From positions 1 to 64,000 of the forward strand of contig CANGFT010000005.1 of NCBI GenBank assembly GCA_947453205.1: DNA of 64,000 nt, given 5' to 3'. Below the pieces are notes generated by a model that was not told the DNA's origin, did no database searches, and saw nothing but the letters and a program-made list of their open reading frames with translations. Shown one piece after another: positions 44,544 through 53,378 of this stretch. This stretch comes from Beijerinckiaceae bacterium (GTDB taxonomy: Bacteria > Pseudomonadota > Alphaproteobacteria > Rhizobiales > Beijerinckiaceae). Every line of letters begins with the position of its first letter. Position 1 is the first letter of the stretch. A program made the position numbers and the translations under genes.

Positions 44544-45596
44544 TCAGGCCTGGACCTTGACCTCCAGCGCGTCATAGCCGCCGAGGCGGTAGATCAGGGC
44601 CGAGAGCGCCCAGGCGCCCGCGAAGACGCCGACGATCACGAAGCCGAAGAAGGCCATCTGATCGTTGGCGCCGGCCACCAGCTCCCAGAACCAGCCCTGC
44701 AGGCCAAGCCTCTCGCCAATGAGCCCGAGAGCCTCGATGGCGCCGATCACGAAGGCGACCAGCACGGAGATCAGGGTGATCGTCAGATTATAGAACAGTT
44801 TGCGGATCGGCTTGACGAAGGCCCAGCCATAAGCGCCCAGCATGAGCACCCCGTCGGCTGTGTCGGCGAGCGCCATCCCCGCCATGAAGAGCAGGGGAAA
44901 ACACATGATGTCGAGGAAGGAGACGCCGCTCGAGGCGCTGGCGGCAGCGACGCCGAACAGGCTGATCTCGGTGGCGGTGTCAAAGCCCAGCGCAAAGAGG
45001 AAACCCAGGGGATACATATGCCAGGGCTTGGAGATCAGGCCGAACAGCGGGCGCAGGATGCGCGCGAGGAGCCCGCGCCGCGCGAGCAGGGCGTTGGTGT
45101 CCTCCTCGCAGACCTCGCCCGTCAGGCGGGCCTTGCGGAAGCTCTTCCAGACGCCTGAGAGAATCACGAGGTTGAACAGGCCGATCAGGATCAGAAAGCC
45201 CGCGGAGACGGAGACGCCGATCACGCCGCCGATGGACTTGAACTCCTCGAACCGATCATTCAGCGAGGCGGCCATGAGGGCCAGAATTGCGGCGGCCACG
45301 ACGACGATGGTGGAGTGGCCCATGGCGAACCAGAACCCCACGGTGACGGGTTTCTGGCCCTCCTGCATGAGCTTGCGCGTCACATTGTCGATGGCGGCGA
45401 TATGGTCGGGATCGACCGCATGGCGCAGGCCCAGCACATAGGCGAGAAAAGCGGTGCCGAGGAGCACCGGCTCGTGACGGAAGGCCGCGAAGGCCATCGC
45501 CCATGCCGCGGCATTGCCAAGGATCAACAGACCAAAGGTCGCCACGATCCGGGTCTTCAGGGGAGCCCGAGGCAGGCTGCGCATCATACGAATCAT
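44544..45596 (-). CDS. Nickel/cobalt transporter (NiCoT, HoxN/NixA family)
   Basis: This 350-residue inner-membrane permease has about eight helices. The signature in helix II is LRHAVDPDHIAAIDN (about 58-70); most members have HAVDADHI, so Pro63 is a small deviation. Later motifs include LGFDTATEI and LFMAGMALADTADGV. I prefer the ATG at 45596, which has GAGGAAC at ideal spacing, over upstream ATGs. No Ni- or B12-enzyme gene is nearby. A leader with nested inverted repeats precedes it. Confidence 0.9.
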   Translation of the reverse strand: MIRMMRSLPRAPLKTRIVATFGLLILGNAAAWAMAFAAFRHEPVLLGTAFLAYVLGLRHAVDPDHIAAIDNVTRKLMQEGQKPVTVGFWFAMGHSTIVVVAAAILALMAASLNDRFEEFKSIGGVIGVSVSAGFLILIGLFNLVILSGVWKSFRKARLTGEVCEEDTNALLARRGLLARILRPLFGLISKPWHMYPLGFLFALGFDTATEISLFGVAAASASSGVSFLDIMCFPLLFMAGMALADTADGVLMLGAYGWAFVKPIRKLFYNLTITLISVLVAFVIGAIEALGLIGERLGLQGWFWELVAGANDQMAFFGFVIVGVFAGAWALSALIYRLGGYDALEVKVQA

Positions 45597-45617
45597 CACG
45601 TTCCTCATACCCGGCGA

Positions 45618-45663
45618 CCTGACCATGGCGGGCTGCAGCCCGTCTTGCACGGCTAAGGTCAGG
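45618..45663 (-). promoter_or_regulatory. Nested inverted repeats in the leader of the Ni/Co transporter gene
   Basis: A perfect 14-base palindrome, CGGGCTGCAGCCCG (45629-45642), is flanked by outer arms CCTGACC (45618-45624) and GGTCAGG (45657-45663). It lies 20-65 bases upstream of the start. It could be a structured leader or an operator for a metal-sensing repressor. I do not see cobalamin-riboswitch landmarks. Confidence 0.45.
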
Positions 45664-45756
45664 GATCCGAGGACTATTTAGAGGCGGCGCAGCTCAGCCG
45701 TCAACCCGATTCATCACATTTGAACGAATCTGCATAACGGACCTGAGGCAGGACGT

Positions 45757-46509
45757 TCAGACCGCCGACTTCACGGGGCCCACGGGCAGCCTGAGGCTCG
45801 CCGGCGCCTCGGGGCCATGCAGCCGAAGCAGGGTTTCGCGCGCGCCGCTGAGAAAATTGGCGATATAGAGACGCAGGACATCGCCGGTGTCGGGAGGCAT
45901 GTCGCCGCCGTAGATATGGACGCGCATGGAATAGAAGATGACCGAGGCGTGCAGGGTCATCACAAGCTCAAGCTCGCCCCACATCAAGGGCGCCGCGTCG
46001 TAGTCCGGCAGCTTGGCCTCACGCCGCATTTCGGCGATCAGCGGCCGCACCATCTTGGCGCGCACAAGCTCCATGCGGCGGACGGAGAGAGGCCAGCCAT
46101 CCAGCGCGGCGCGCAGAAAGAGGCGCAGGCCGATCCCGTCTTCGTTTTTGAGGTGTTCGCTGTAAAAATGCAGCAGCTTTTGTTCCGTGCTCAGCGAGGC
46201 GTCGGCGAAAACGCCCGCCCATTCCATGACCCAATGCACCGCAAGCACGTTCTCGAAAATCGCCTCAAGTAGAGCTTCTTTCGATGGGAAGTATTTGTAA
46301 AGTAAAGCTTGGCGAACGCCCAGGCGGTCTGCGAGATCACGGGTCGACGCCGAAAAACCCTCCTGTGCGAAAAACAGTGAAGCTTCGCGCAGAATGACGG
46401 CCTTGCGTTCCGCTGCAGGCAACCTTTTCGCCCTTTTGCGTTGCAAAAGCGTCTCAGGTTGTTGATCTGCAAGGACTGTTGCTTGCTGGGCCTCTGGATC
46501 AGTCGTCAT
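45757..46509 (-). CDS. TetR/AcrR-family transcriptional regulator
   Basis: This 250-residue regulator has an N-terminal helix-turn-helix (about 35-80): AVILREASLFFAQEGFSAST, then LADRLGVRQALLYKYFPSKEALL. A basic leader of about 30 residues precedes it. The C-terminal ligand domain shows no recognisable motif. The ATG at 46509 follows GGAA. The targets are unknown; candidates are its own gene and the Ni/Co transporter downstream on the same strand. Direct repeats in the AT-rich region upstream may be its operators. Confidence 0.88.
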   Translation of the reverse strand: MTTDPEAQQATVLADQQPETLLQRKRAKRLPAAERKAVILREASLFFAQEGFSASTRDLADRLGVRQALLYKYFPSKEALLEAIFENVLAVHWVMEWAGVFADASLSTEQKLLHFYSEHLKNEDGIGLRLFLRAALDGWPLSVRRMELVRAKMVRPLIAEMRREAKLPDYDAAPLMWGELELVMTLHASVIFYSMRVHIYGGDMPPDTGDVLRLYIANFLSGARETLLRLHGPEAPASLRLPVGPVKSAV

Positions 46510-46655
46510 TTCTTGTTCCAGGCAAAGTTGAGATGCTGCGCCGAGGTTGATTGTGATGCGACTGCGTAGTGAGTTTTTGCTAGTAACACCCAGAATCCAG
46601 CTACGGCAACCAAAGAATTTCAATTTCATAACATTTTTTATACAAAGCTGTTTTC

Positions 46656-46679
46656 TATCAAACGATATTTATCAAACGA
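46656..46679. repeat. Direct repeats in the AT-rich region upstream of the TetR gene
   Basis: TATCAAACGA occurs at 46656-46665 and again at 46670-46679, 14 bases apart, with GATATTTATC bridging them. The whole stretch 46540-46740 is strikingly AT-rich. The repeats may bind the TetR protein encoded next door. Confidence 0.5.
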
Positions 46680-46742
46680 CAACTATACTTTTTACTACCT
46701 GCTTCGCGAGGTCTTGCTATGAAAAGTTGCACGGCATGAAAA

Positions 46743-47720
46743 TTAAAACTTTTCAATTTGGGCGAATGCCCACACTCGCATGAGCGACCTGGCGATGGCG
46801 ATGGGCTGAGGGGCGCCAAGACCATTGGCGTGCTCGCCGCCGAGCATCTCCTGAACCTCGGCGCGGGTGAACCAGCGGGCGTCCTCAAGCTCCGTATGAT
46901 CGACGGTGATCTCATCGCCAAGGGCTTCCACCAGGCAGCCGATCATCAGGGTTGCCGGGAAGGGCCAGGGCTGGGACGCCATATAGGTGACGGCGCCCAC
47001 GCGAATCCCCGCCTCCTCCATCACCTCGCGCCGCACGGCCTCCTCGATGGTCTCGCCAGGCTCCAGAAAACCCGCCAGCGCCGAATACATGCCCGGCGCG
47101 AACCGGGCCTGACGGCCAAGCAGGCAGCGGTCGCCCCGCGTGGCCAGCATGATGACGACAGGATCGGTGCGGGGGAAATGCTGCGTCCCGCAAGCCGCGC
47201 ATTCCCGCTTCCAGCCGGCCGAAGCCATCGCGCTGGGGGCGCCGCATCTTGAGCAGAAACGGTGCCGGTCGTGCCAGAAGAGCACGCTCTTGGCCTGGGC
47301 CATCATGGCGATGACCGGCCGTTCAAGCTGGGCCTTCGCAGCAAGACTGCGCAGGTCGACGAGCGCCAGATCCTCCCGGCCGGGGATTGCGAGCGGGCCA
47401 TTCGCCTCTGCTCTCCCGGCTGTTTCAGGCCGCAGAAGGGTGGCGAAGACGGTCGCCTCGTCGGTGCGGCCGAGCAGAACCTGCTCCAGCCGGGGACCGA
47501 GCGCCTCGACCTCGGCGAGGGTGAAGAAGGCCTCAAGGCCCGCCTCGCCCTGTTTGAGCACTGGCGTATCCGCTACGAAGACGAGGCTGCGCGCGTCATC
47601 CTGCCGGGCGAGCGCCGCGACCTTGCCTGCATCGTCCCGCAGTTCGGACAGGCGGTCGAGCGGATTGCCGGAAAAGCCGACGAAGGCGGAAAGCTCTTGG
47701 CTGGAAGGATCGCTCATCAT
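46743..47720 (-). CDS. nudC: NAD+ diphosphatase / NAD-cap hydrolase NudC
   Basis: This 325-residue Nudix hydrolase cleaves NAD(H) and NAD caps on RNA. It has an N-terminal domain of about 150 residues, a zinc ribbon CSRCG...CAACG, and the Nudix box GFLEPGETIEEAVRREVMEEAGI. The SQPWPFPATLM motif identifies NudC rather than a general Nudix protein. Two adjacent ATGs (47720 and 47717) are possible starts. It is divergent from the epimerase gene. Confidence 0.93.
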   Translation of the reverse strand: MMSDPSSQELSAFVGFSGNPLDRLSELRDDAGKVAALARQDDARSLVFVADTPVLKQGEAGLEAFFTLAEVEALGPRLEQVLLGRTDEATVFATLLRPETAGRAEANGPLAIPGREDLALVDLRSLAAKAQLERPVIAMMAQAKSVLFWHDRHRFCSRCGAPSAMASAGWKRECAACGTQHFPRTDPVVIMLATRGDRCLLGRQARFAPGMYSALAGFLEPGETIEEAVRREVMEEAGIRVGAVTYMASQPWPFPATLMIGCLVEALGDEITVDHTELEDARWFTRAEVQEMLGGEHANGLGAPQPIAIARSLMRVWAFAQIEKF

Positions 47721-47844
47721 GGACGCACTACATAGCATGCGGAGCCTTTTGTGAACCCTGCGTGAGGCGGTCTCCAAGTTGAGCCTCAAGTTGATCGCCC
47801 GCCCTTTCGCCCCTACAGACAATCTGGCAAACGGGACCGACGCG

Positions 47845-48900
47845 ATGACGACCCATGACGACACAAGCCTGGCCATGGAGACCCTGCGGCAGGCGCCCGT
47901 TCTGGTGACGGGGGCGGCGGGCTTCATCGGCTTTCATCTGGCGCGCCGCCTCTTGGAGGCGGGCTGCGAGGTCATCGGCTTCGACAATCTCAGCCCCTAT
48001 TACGAGGTCAGCCTCAAGGAGGCGCGGCTGGCGCAGTTGCGGCAGTTTCCGGGCTTCGACTTCACGAAGGGCGACATCGCCGATGGCGAGGCCCTGCGCC
48101 GCCTGTTCGACGCCCGGCGCCCCGGATTCGTCGCTCATCTGGCCGCGCAGGCGGGGGTGCGCCACTCCCTGAAGGCGCCGCAGGATTACATCAGCGCCAA
48201 TCTCGTGGGCTTCTTCAACATTCTGGAGACGAGCCGGGCCTTCGCGGTGCGCCATCTCGTCTACGCCTCCTCAAGCTCGGTCTATGGGGCGAATGCGCGC
48301 CAGCCCTATTCGGTGAGCGATTCGGTCGACCATCCCCTGTCCCTCTATGCGGCGACCAAGAAGAGCAACGAGCTCATCGCCCACGCCTACAGCCACCTGC
48401 ACCGCCTGCCCACGACCGGACTGCGCTTCTTCACGGTCTATGGGCCATGGGGACGGCCGGACATGGCGCTGTTCCTGTTCACCCGCGCGATCCTCGCGGG
48501 GCTGCCCATCGACGTCTACAACAACGGCCAGATGAAGCGGGACTTCACTTATATCGACGACATCGTGGAAGGCGTGGTGCGGACGCTCGCCCAGCCCGCC
48601 GCGCCCGATCCGCACTGGAGCGCCGAGGCCCCCGATCCCGGCTCAAGCGCGGCCCCCTGGCGGGTCTACAACATCGGCAACAACCAGCCGGTGGCGCTGC
48701 TCGACATGATCGCGATCCTGGAGCGGGCGCTCGGCCGGGAGGCGAAGAAGAACCTGCTGCCCATGCAGCCCGGCGACGTTCCCTCGACCTATGCCGACAT
48801 CGAGGCGCTGGAGCGGGCGGTGGGCTTTCGGCCCTCCACGCCCCTTGAAGAAGGCATCGGGCGCTTCGTCGACTGGCATCGGGATTTCTACAAGGTGTGA
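47845..48900 (+). CDS. NAD-dependent sugar-nucleotide epimerase (UDP-glucuronate 4-epimerase-like)
   Basis: This 351-residue extended SDR has VLVTGAAGFIGFHLARRLL (about 18-36), GFDNLSPYYEVSLKEARL, YASSSSVYGAN (Ser), YAATKKSNE (YxxxK) and RFFTVYGPWGRPDMAL. The GFDNLSPYY and PWGRPDMAL segments are typical of UDP-GlcA 4-epimerases (LpsL/CapI type). It probably feeds galacturonate into LPS or capsule. The start is ATG at 47845, or 47875. The SRP RNA gene follows. Confidence 0.88.
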   Translation: MTTHDDTSLAMETLRQAPVLVTGAAGFIGFHLARRLLEAGCEVIGFDNLSPYYEVSLKEARLAQLRQFPGFDFTKGDIADGEALRRLFDARRPGFVAHLAAQAGVRHSLKAPQDYISANLVGFFNILETSRAFAVRHLVYASSSSVYGANARQPYSVSDSVDHPLSLYAATKKSNELIAHAYSHLHRLPTTGLRFFTVYGPWGRPDMALFLFTRAILAGLPIDVYNNGQMKRDFTYIDDIVEGVVRTLAQPAAPDPHWSAEAPDPGSSAAPWRVYNIGNNQPVALLDMIAILERALGREAKKNLLPMQPGDVPSTYADIEALERAVGFRPSTPLEEGIGRFVDWHRDFYKV

Positions 48901-48919
48901 CAAAAGCGTTCCCCCGCGC

Positions 48920-48948
48920 TTGCGAAACGCGCCTGTCTGGTCCACATA
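48920..48948 (+). promoter_or_regulatory. Possible promoter of the SRP RNA gene
   Basis: TTGCGA (48920-48925) and CACATA (48943-48948) are 17 bases apart, placing transcription start at about 48954, where the RNA stem begins. The -10 match is weak. Confidence 0.35.
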
Positions 48949-48952
48949 GAGG

Positions 48953-49048
48953 CGGGAGGTTGGCGGTGGACGCACCACTCGCCAACCGGGTCAGGTCCGG
49001 AAGGAAGCAGCCCTAACGAGACCGGGCGGGTCTCTGTCCAGCCTCCCA
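48953..49048 (+). ncRNA. ffs: Signal recognition particle RNA (small, 4.5S type)
   Basis: The hallmark GGTCAGGTCCGGAAGG with AAGCAGCCCTAA lies at about 48989-49016. This is the asymmetric loop and GGAA tetraloop that bind Ffh. Ends pair as GGGAGGTTGG with CCAGCCTCCC, giving one long hairpin of about 96 bases. It precedes dnaX, the usual bacterial order. The exact ends are set from the pairing. Confidence 0.93.
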
Positions 49049-49099
49049 CCCTTCACGCCGCGTCCCCCCATGGGGCCGGCACTGGAATGGCGCCCCATC

Positions 49100-50998
49100 A
49101 TGACCGATGAGCGACAGGACGACGGGGTTGAAGAACCCTCGCTGGGCCTCGACCTTGGCATGGCGCCCGCCACGCCTGCATCCCCCGCCGCAACCCAGCC
49201 GCCCGCCGCCTATCGGGTGCTGGCGCGCAAATATCGGCCATCGAGCTTCGAGGATCTGATCGGCCAGGAGGCCATGGTCAGGACGCTCTCGAACGCCTTC
49301 GAGCTGAACCGCATCCATCAGGCCTATCTGCTGACCGGCGTGCGCGGGGTGGGCAAGACCACGACCGCGCGCATTCTGGCCCGCGCCTTCAACTACGAAC
49401 GCCCCGCCCGCGACGGCCAGCCCGCCGTCACCAGGCCGACGATCCATATGCCCGAGCTTGGCGCCCATTGTCAGGCGATCATCGAAAGCCGGCATATCGA
49501 TGTGATCGAAATGGACGCCGCCTCGCACACCGGCGTCGACGATGTGCGCGAGATCATCGAGAACGCGCGCTTCCGCCCGGTGATGGCGCGCACCAAGGTC
49601 TATATCATCGACGAAGTGCACATGCTCTCCAAGAACGCCTTCAACGCCCTGTTGAAGACGCTGGAGGAGCCGCCGGAGCATGTGAAGTTCCTCTTCGCCA
49701 CCACCGAGATCGAGAAGGTGCCGATCACCGTGCGCTCGCGCTGCCAGCGCTTTGATCTGCGCCGCATCGAGCCCGATGTGCTCATCAACCATCTCGCGGG
49801 CATCTGCGCGAAGGAGAGCGTGGCCATCGAGCGCGACGCCCTGGCCTTGATCGCCCGCGCCGCCGAAGGCTCGGTGCGCGACGCCTTGTCGATTCTCGAT
49901 CAGGCCATCGCCCATGGCTCGGGCGGCGGCGCGATCAGCGCGATGGATCTGCGCGACATGCTGGGCGTCGCCGACCGCACCCGCATCATCGACCTCTTCG
50001 AAGGCGTGATGAAGGGCGATGCGGCGGCTGCGCTGGGCATTCTCAGGGAACAATATGACATGGGCGCCGACCCCGCCCATGTGCTGACCGGCCTCGCCGA
50101 ATTCGTACATTTCGTCACCAAGCTGAAGCTCGCCCCAAGCGAAAGGCCCGACGGCTCCGTGAGCCCCGAGGAGGGCGCGCGCGGCGCGGCTTTCGCAGCC
50201 GCTCTCTCCATTCAGGTCCTCACCCGCGCCTGGCAGCTCCTCACCAAGGGCCTTCAGGACATGCGCGACGCGCCGCGTCCCCTCGCCGCCGCCGACATGG
50301 TGCTGGTGCGCCTCGCCTATGCCGCGGATCTGCCGACGCCCGACGAGGTTCTGCGCAAATTGAAGGACGCCCCGCAAGGCGGCGCCGATGGCGGCCCCTA
50401 CCGTCAGGCGACCTCATCCGGCGGCGGCGGCGGAGCCTCCGCCATGGCCGTTGCGCGCACCATGAGCGTGGCGGCGAGCGCCCCCGCGCCCCAGCACAGG
50501 CCGACCGCGCAAGCCAGCGCCCAGCCGCAGGCGCGCGTGGAGCTGGCGCGTTTTGAAGACCTCGTCGCCCTCGCCCACGCCAACCGAGACATTCAGCTGA
50601 AGACCGCCCTCGAGCGGGATGTGAAGCTCGTGCGGTTCGAGCGCGGCGCCATCGAATTCTCGCTCGCCCCCGGCGCCTCCCCGCAGCTCGCCCAGACCCT
50701 GATGCGCCGCCTGCAGGAATGGACGGGCATCCGCTGGATGGTCGCCGTATCGCGCGAAGAGGGCGCGGCGACCCTCAAAGAACAGGCCGACGCGCGGGCT
50801 GAAGAGAAAATGACGGGCCTGCGCGCCCTGCCCCTCGTGCGCAAGGCGCTCGAAACCTTCCCCGGCGCCCAGATCGTCGCGATCCGCGGCCCCGAGGCGG
50901 AGCCCGAACCCGTGACCGCGGCCATCGCGCCCGAAACCGCCGATGGCGGCGACGAAATCGGCTACGCCGACCAGATCTACACCGAAGACGATTTATGA
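49100..50998 (+). CDS. dnaX: DNA polymerase III subunits gamma/tau
   Basis: This is the 632-residue clamp-loader ATPase. Walker A is GVRGVGKTTTARILA, Walker B is VYIIDEVHMLS and the arginine-finger motif is TVRSRCQRF. Domain III and an Ala/Pro linker lead to a tau C-terminus. The zinc module is degenerate: only one Cys (GAHCQAI) remains where E. coli has four. I see no A-rich slippery site, so a gamma product by frameshift is not evident. The ATG at 49100 starts MTDERQDDG; an upstream in-frame ATG at 49070 is less likely. Confidence 0.95.
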   Translation: MTDERQDDGVEEPSLGLDLGMAPATPASPAATQPPAAYRVLARKYRPSSFEDLIGQEAMVRTLSNAFELNRIHQAYLLTGVRGVGKTTTARILARAFNYERPARDGQPAVTRPTIHMPELGAHCQAIIESRHIDVIEMDAASHTGVDDVREIIENARFRPVMARTKVYIIDEVHMLSKNAFNALLKTLEEPPEHVKFLFATTEIEKVPITVRSRCQRFDLRRIEPDVLINHLAGICAKESVAIERDALALIARAAEGSVRDALSILDQAIAHGSGGGAISAMDLRDMLGVADRTRIIDLFEGVMKGDAAAALGILREQYDMGADPAHVLTGLAEFVHFVTKLKLAPSERPDGSVSPEEGARGAAFAAALSIQVLTRAWQLLTKGLQDMRDAPRPLAAADMVLVRLAYAADLPTPDEVLRKLKDAPQGGADGGPYRQATSSGGGGGASAMAVARTMSVAASAPAPQHRPTAQASAQPQARVELARFEDLVALAHANRDIQLKTALERDVKLVRFERGAIEFSLAPGASPQLAQTLMRRLQEWTGIRWMVAVSREEGAATLKEQADARAEEKMTGLRALPLVRKALETFPGAQIVAIRGPEAEPEPVTAAIAPETADGGDEIGYADQIYTEDDL

Positions 50999-51011
50999 GG
51001 CCCGGACTCCA

Positions 51012-51335
51012 ATGAAAGACATCATGGGATTGATGAAGCAGGCGCAGGCCATGCAGGCGCGCGTGCAGGACATTCAGGCCGAGCTGGAGCGCATGGAGGT
51101 CACGGGCCAGTCGGGCGGCGGCCTCGTGCAGGTGACGCTCACCGCCAAGGGCGCCATGCGCGGCCTCGCCATCGACGCCTCGCTGCTGAAGGCGGATGAA
51201 AAGGAGATCGTCGAGGATCTCATCGTCACCGCCCATGAAGACGCGCGCAAGAAAGGCGAGCGCCTCGTGGAGGAGAAGATGAAGGCCGTCACCGCAGGCC
51301 TGCCCCTGCCCCCCGGCATGAAGCTTCCCTTCTGA
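51012..51335 (+). CDS. YbaB/EbfC nucleoid-associated protein
   Basis: This 107-residue DNA-binding protein begins [22 protein letters not shown], the typical N-terminal coiled coil, followed by [18 protein letters not shown] and PPGMKLPF at the end. It lies between dnaX and recR, as in most bacteria. Its stop shares a base with the recR start. The proposed role is nucleoid organisation near recombination genes. Confidence 0.94.
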   Translation: MKDIMGLMKQAQAMQARVQDIQAELERMEVTGQSGGGLVQVTLTAKGAMRGLAIDASLLKADEKEIVEDLIVTAHEDARKKGERLVEEKMKAVTAGLPLPPGMKLPF

Positions 51336-51940
51336 TGGCTGAACGCGTCGCCGGTCCCGAGATCGAGCGTCTGATCCAGCTGCTCGCGAAACTGCCGGGA
51401 CTGGGCCCGCGCTCGGCGCGGCGGGCGGCGCTGCATCTGATCCGCAAGCGCGAGGAATTGCTGGGCCCGCTGGCGAGCGCCATGCAGGTGGCGAAGGAGC
51501 GCATCCTCACCTGCACGGCGTGCGGCAATGTGGACACCAGCGACCCCTGCACCGTCTGCGCCGATCCGCGCCGCGACGCCTCGCTGCTTGTGGTGGTGGA
51601 GACCGTCGCCGATCTGTGGGCGCTGGAGCGGGCCGCGGCCCTGCGCGCGCGCTACCATGTGCTTGGCGGCACGCTCTCGCCGCTCGATGGCGTGGGCCCG
51701 AAGGACATCAACATCGATTCGCTCGTGTCGCGCGTGGCCGAAGGCGGGGTGAGCGAAATCATCCTCGCGGTGAACGCCACCGTCGATGGCCAGACCACCG
51801 CCCATTACATCACGGACATTCTGTCCCACCTCGATGTGAAGATCACCCGCCTCGCCCATGGCGTGCCCGTGGGCGGCGAACTCGATTATCTCGATGAAGG
51901 AACCCTGTCGGCGGCCATCCGTTCGCGCACGGATTTCTAG
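51335..51940 (+). CDS. recR: Recombination mediator protein RecR
   Basis: This 201-residue protein works with RecFO to load RecA on gapped DNA. It has an N-terminal HhH ([20 protein letters not shown]), a C4 zinc finger (CTACG and CTVC), a Toprim domain ([15 protein letters not shown]) and a C-terminal [19 protein letters not shown]. The start overlaps the ybaB stop (TGATG), indicating coupling. Confidence 0.96.
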   Translation: MAERVAGPEIERLIQLLAKLPGLGPRSARRAALHLIRKREELLGPLASAMQVAKERILTCTACGNVDTSDPCTVCADPRRDASLLVVVETVADLWALERAAALRARYHVLGGTLSPLDGVGPKDINIDSLVSRVAEGGVSEIILAVNATVDGQTTAHYITDILSHLDVKITRLAHGVPVGGELDYLDEGTLSAAIRSRTDF

Positions 51941-51967
51941 ACCCGCCTTTTCAGATGCGAGGACAAA

Positions 51968-52285
51968 ATGGCGAAGACGCTTTCCGTCACGCTTCCCCAT
52001 TCGCTGGGCGCCGCTGAAGCCAAGCGCCGCATCTCCAGCGGCGTCGACAGCCTGCGCCAGCAATATGCGTCGCAGATTTCGCAGGCGGAGATCGTCTGGC
52101 AGGACGATCACGCCGAGATCAAGGTCGGCGCCCTGGGGCAAACCATTCACGCGCGCATCGATGTTGGGGAGGACCAGCTACATATCGAGGTCGATCTGCC
52201 CTGGCTCCTGCAGAAACTCGCGCAGCCCGTGCAGGCCTTTTTGACCCGCAAGGGCGAAGACACGCTGCGCATCGGCAAGAGCTGA
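51968..52285 (+). CDS. Polyhydroxyalkanoic-acid-system family protein
   Basis: This 105-residue protein resembles the PHA granule-regulation family: MAKTLSVTLPHSLGAAEAKRRI, DDHAEIKVGALGQTIHARIDV and HIEVDLPWLLQKLAQP. The family is small and poorly characterised; some members sit near PHA genes, but none are here. It follows recR by 27 bases with GAGGA upstream and may be in the same operon. It converges on the SDR gene with a two-base gap. Confidence 0.78.
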   Translation: MAKTLSVTLPHSLGAAEAKRRISSGVDSLRQQYASQISQAEIVWQDDHAEIKVGALGQTIHARIDVGEDQLHIEVDLPWLLQKLAQPVQAFLTRKGEDTLRIGKS

Positions 52286-52287
52286 TC

Positions 52288-53004
52288 TCACCAGGGGATT
52301 GGCAAGCCCAGGTGATCGAAAAAGCCGCCGGACTGGTCGGCGGTCAGGCCATCCATCACGCCGAGCAGGCGCGCGGCGGAGGTTTGCGGCGTCTGCACCT
52401 CAAGGCCATCCTTGGTGAAGGGATCGGACAGTTGCGTGCGCACCGTGCCCGGATGCAATGCGACGCAGAGCGCCGCCGGCCTGCGCCGCTTCAACTCGAT
52501 GGCGCCCGTGCGCACGAACTGGTTCAACGCGGCCTTGGAGGCGCGATAGCCATACCAGCCGCCCAGATGATTGTCGCCGATGCTGCCCACCCGCGCCGAG
52601 AGCGTGGCGAAGACAGCCTTGCCCGAGGGCGCGAGCGCGGGCAGGACATGCTTCATCAGCAAGGCGGGGCCGATCGCGTTGAGGGCGAAGGCGCGCGCGA
52701 GATTGGCGGCGTCAAGATCGCGCAGGGCCTTCTCGGGCGCCTGCGCCTCGTCATGCAGAAAGCCGGTCGCGTCGATGACGAGGCGCAATGCGCCGCGTTG
52801 GGCGACCGAAGCGACGGCCTGCGCTATGCTGGCTTCGTCCGTCAGATCAAACGCGGGATCGCTGCGTCGGCTCAAAGCGGCGACATGCGCAAAACCGCCG
52901 CCCGCGCGCAGGTTTTCGACAAGGGCCGCGCCGACCCCGCCGCTGGCGCCGAAGACGACGGCGACGCCGCCTTGCGGAAATGAGGAGAACTCAACCGCGC
53001 TCAT
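52288..53004 (-). CDS. SDR-family NAD(P)-dependent oxidoreductase
   Basis: This 238-residue classical-type SDR has the Rossmann motif VVFGASGGVGAAL (about 15-27), a catalytic YRASK segment in WYGYRASKAALNQF and GTVRTQLSDPF. It resembles C-factor-like reductases. Its start overlaps the DCC gene stop (ATGA), so it is last of a three-gene unit. The substrate is unknown. Confidence 0.85.
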   Translation of the reverse strand: MSAVEFSSFPQGGVAVVFGASGGVGAALVENLRAGGGFAHVAALSRRSDPAFDLTDEASIAQAVASVAQRGALRLVIDATGFLHDEAQAPEKALRDLDAANLARAFALNAIGPALLMKHVLPALAPSGKAVFATLSARVGSIGDNHLGGWYGYRASKAALNQFVRTGAIELKRRRPAALCVALHPGTVRTQLSDPFTKDGLEVQTPQTSAARLLGVMDGLTADQSGGFFDHLGLPIPW

Positions 53005-53378
53005 GATTTCAACTTTCCAAAAGCCTTGGACAGCCAGGGCCGGACGGGAAGGAAAAGCCGATAAGCAAGCTCCAGAAGCAGGGTCACGCCCGGCAGGCCT
53101 GCAAGGCGCGCGGCCCAGCGCCAGCGCGGCAGCGCGCCCCAGATCTCGACAAATGCCTCAGCGCCGGAGGCCACACGGCCATCGCTCCGGCGCACATGAA
53201 AGCGCGCAAGCGCCTGTTCGCGCGTGAGGCCGGGGGGCAGGTCGCTTGTGGGCGTCGAGACATCCAGAAAACAGATCGCGCCCGCGCCCTCCTGCGCGCT
53301 GTAATGGCCGATCTCGGCCCGGCACAGCGGACAGGCGCCGTCGTAATAGACCGTCAGCTTCGGGTCAGGCTGCGACAT
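53001..53378 (-). CDS. DCC-family (DUF393) thiol-disulfide oxidoreductase-like protein
   Basis: This 125-residue protein has the family motif YYDGACPLCRAEI near the N-terminus, with the CPLC pair, and a C-terminal hydrophobic segment ending FLPVRPWLSKAFGKL. Function in this family is poorly defined; a redox role is assumed from the Cys pair. It overlaps the FAD enzyme gene by 14 bases and the SDR by four, so the three are translated together. Confidence 0.85.
   Translation of the reverse strand: MSQPDPKLTVYYDGACPLCRAEIGHYSAQEGAGAICFLDVSTPTSDLPPGLTREQALARFHVRRSDGRVASGAEAFVEIWGALPRWRWAARLAGLPGVTLLLELAYRLFLPVRPWLSKAFGKLKS

Noticed and set aside
45597-45756. Cobalamin riboswitch before the Ni/Co transporter
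   Set aside because: The leader is short and I do not find the conserved B12-box landmarks. The inverted repeats do not match that fold.
49100-50998. Programmed frameshift in dnaX
   Set aside because: No run of six A or similar slippery heptamer is visible in the gene.
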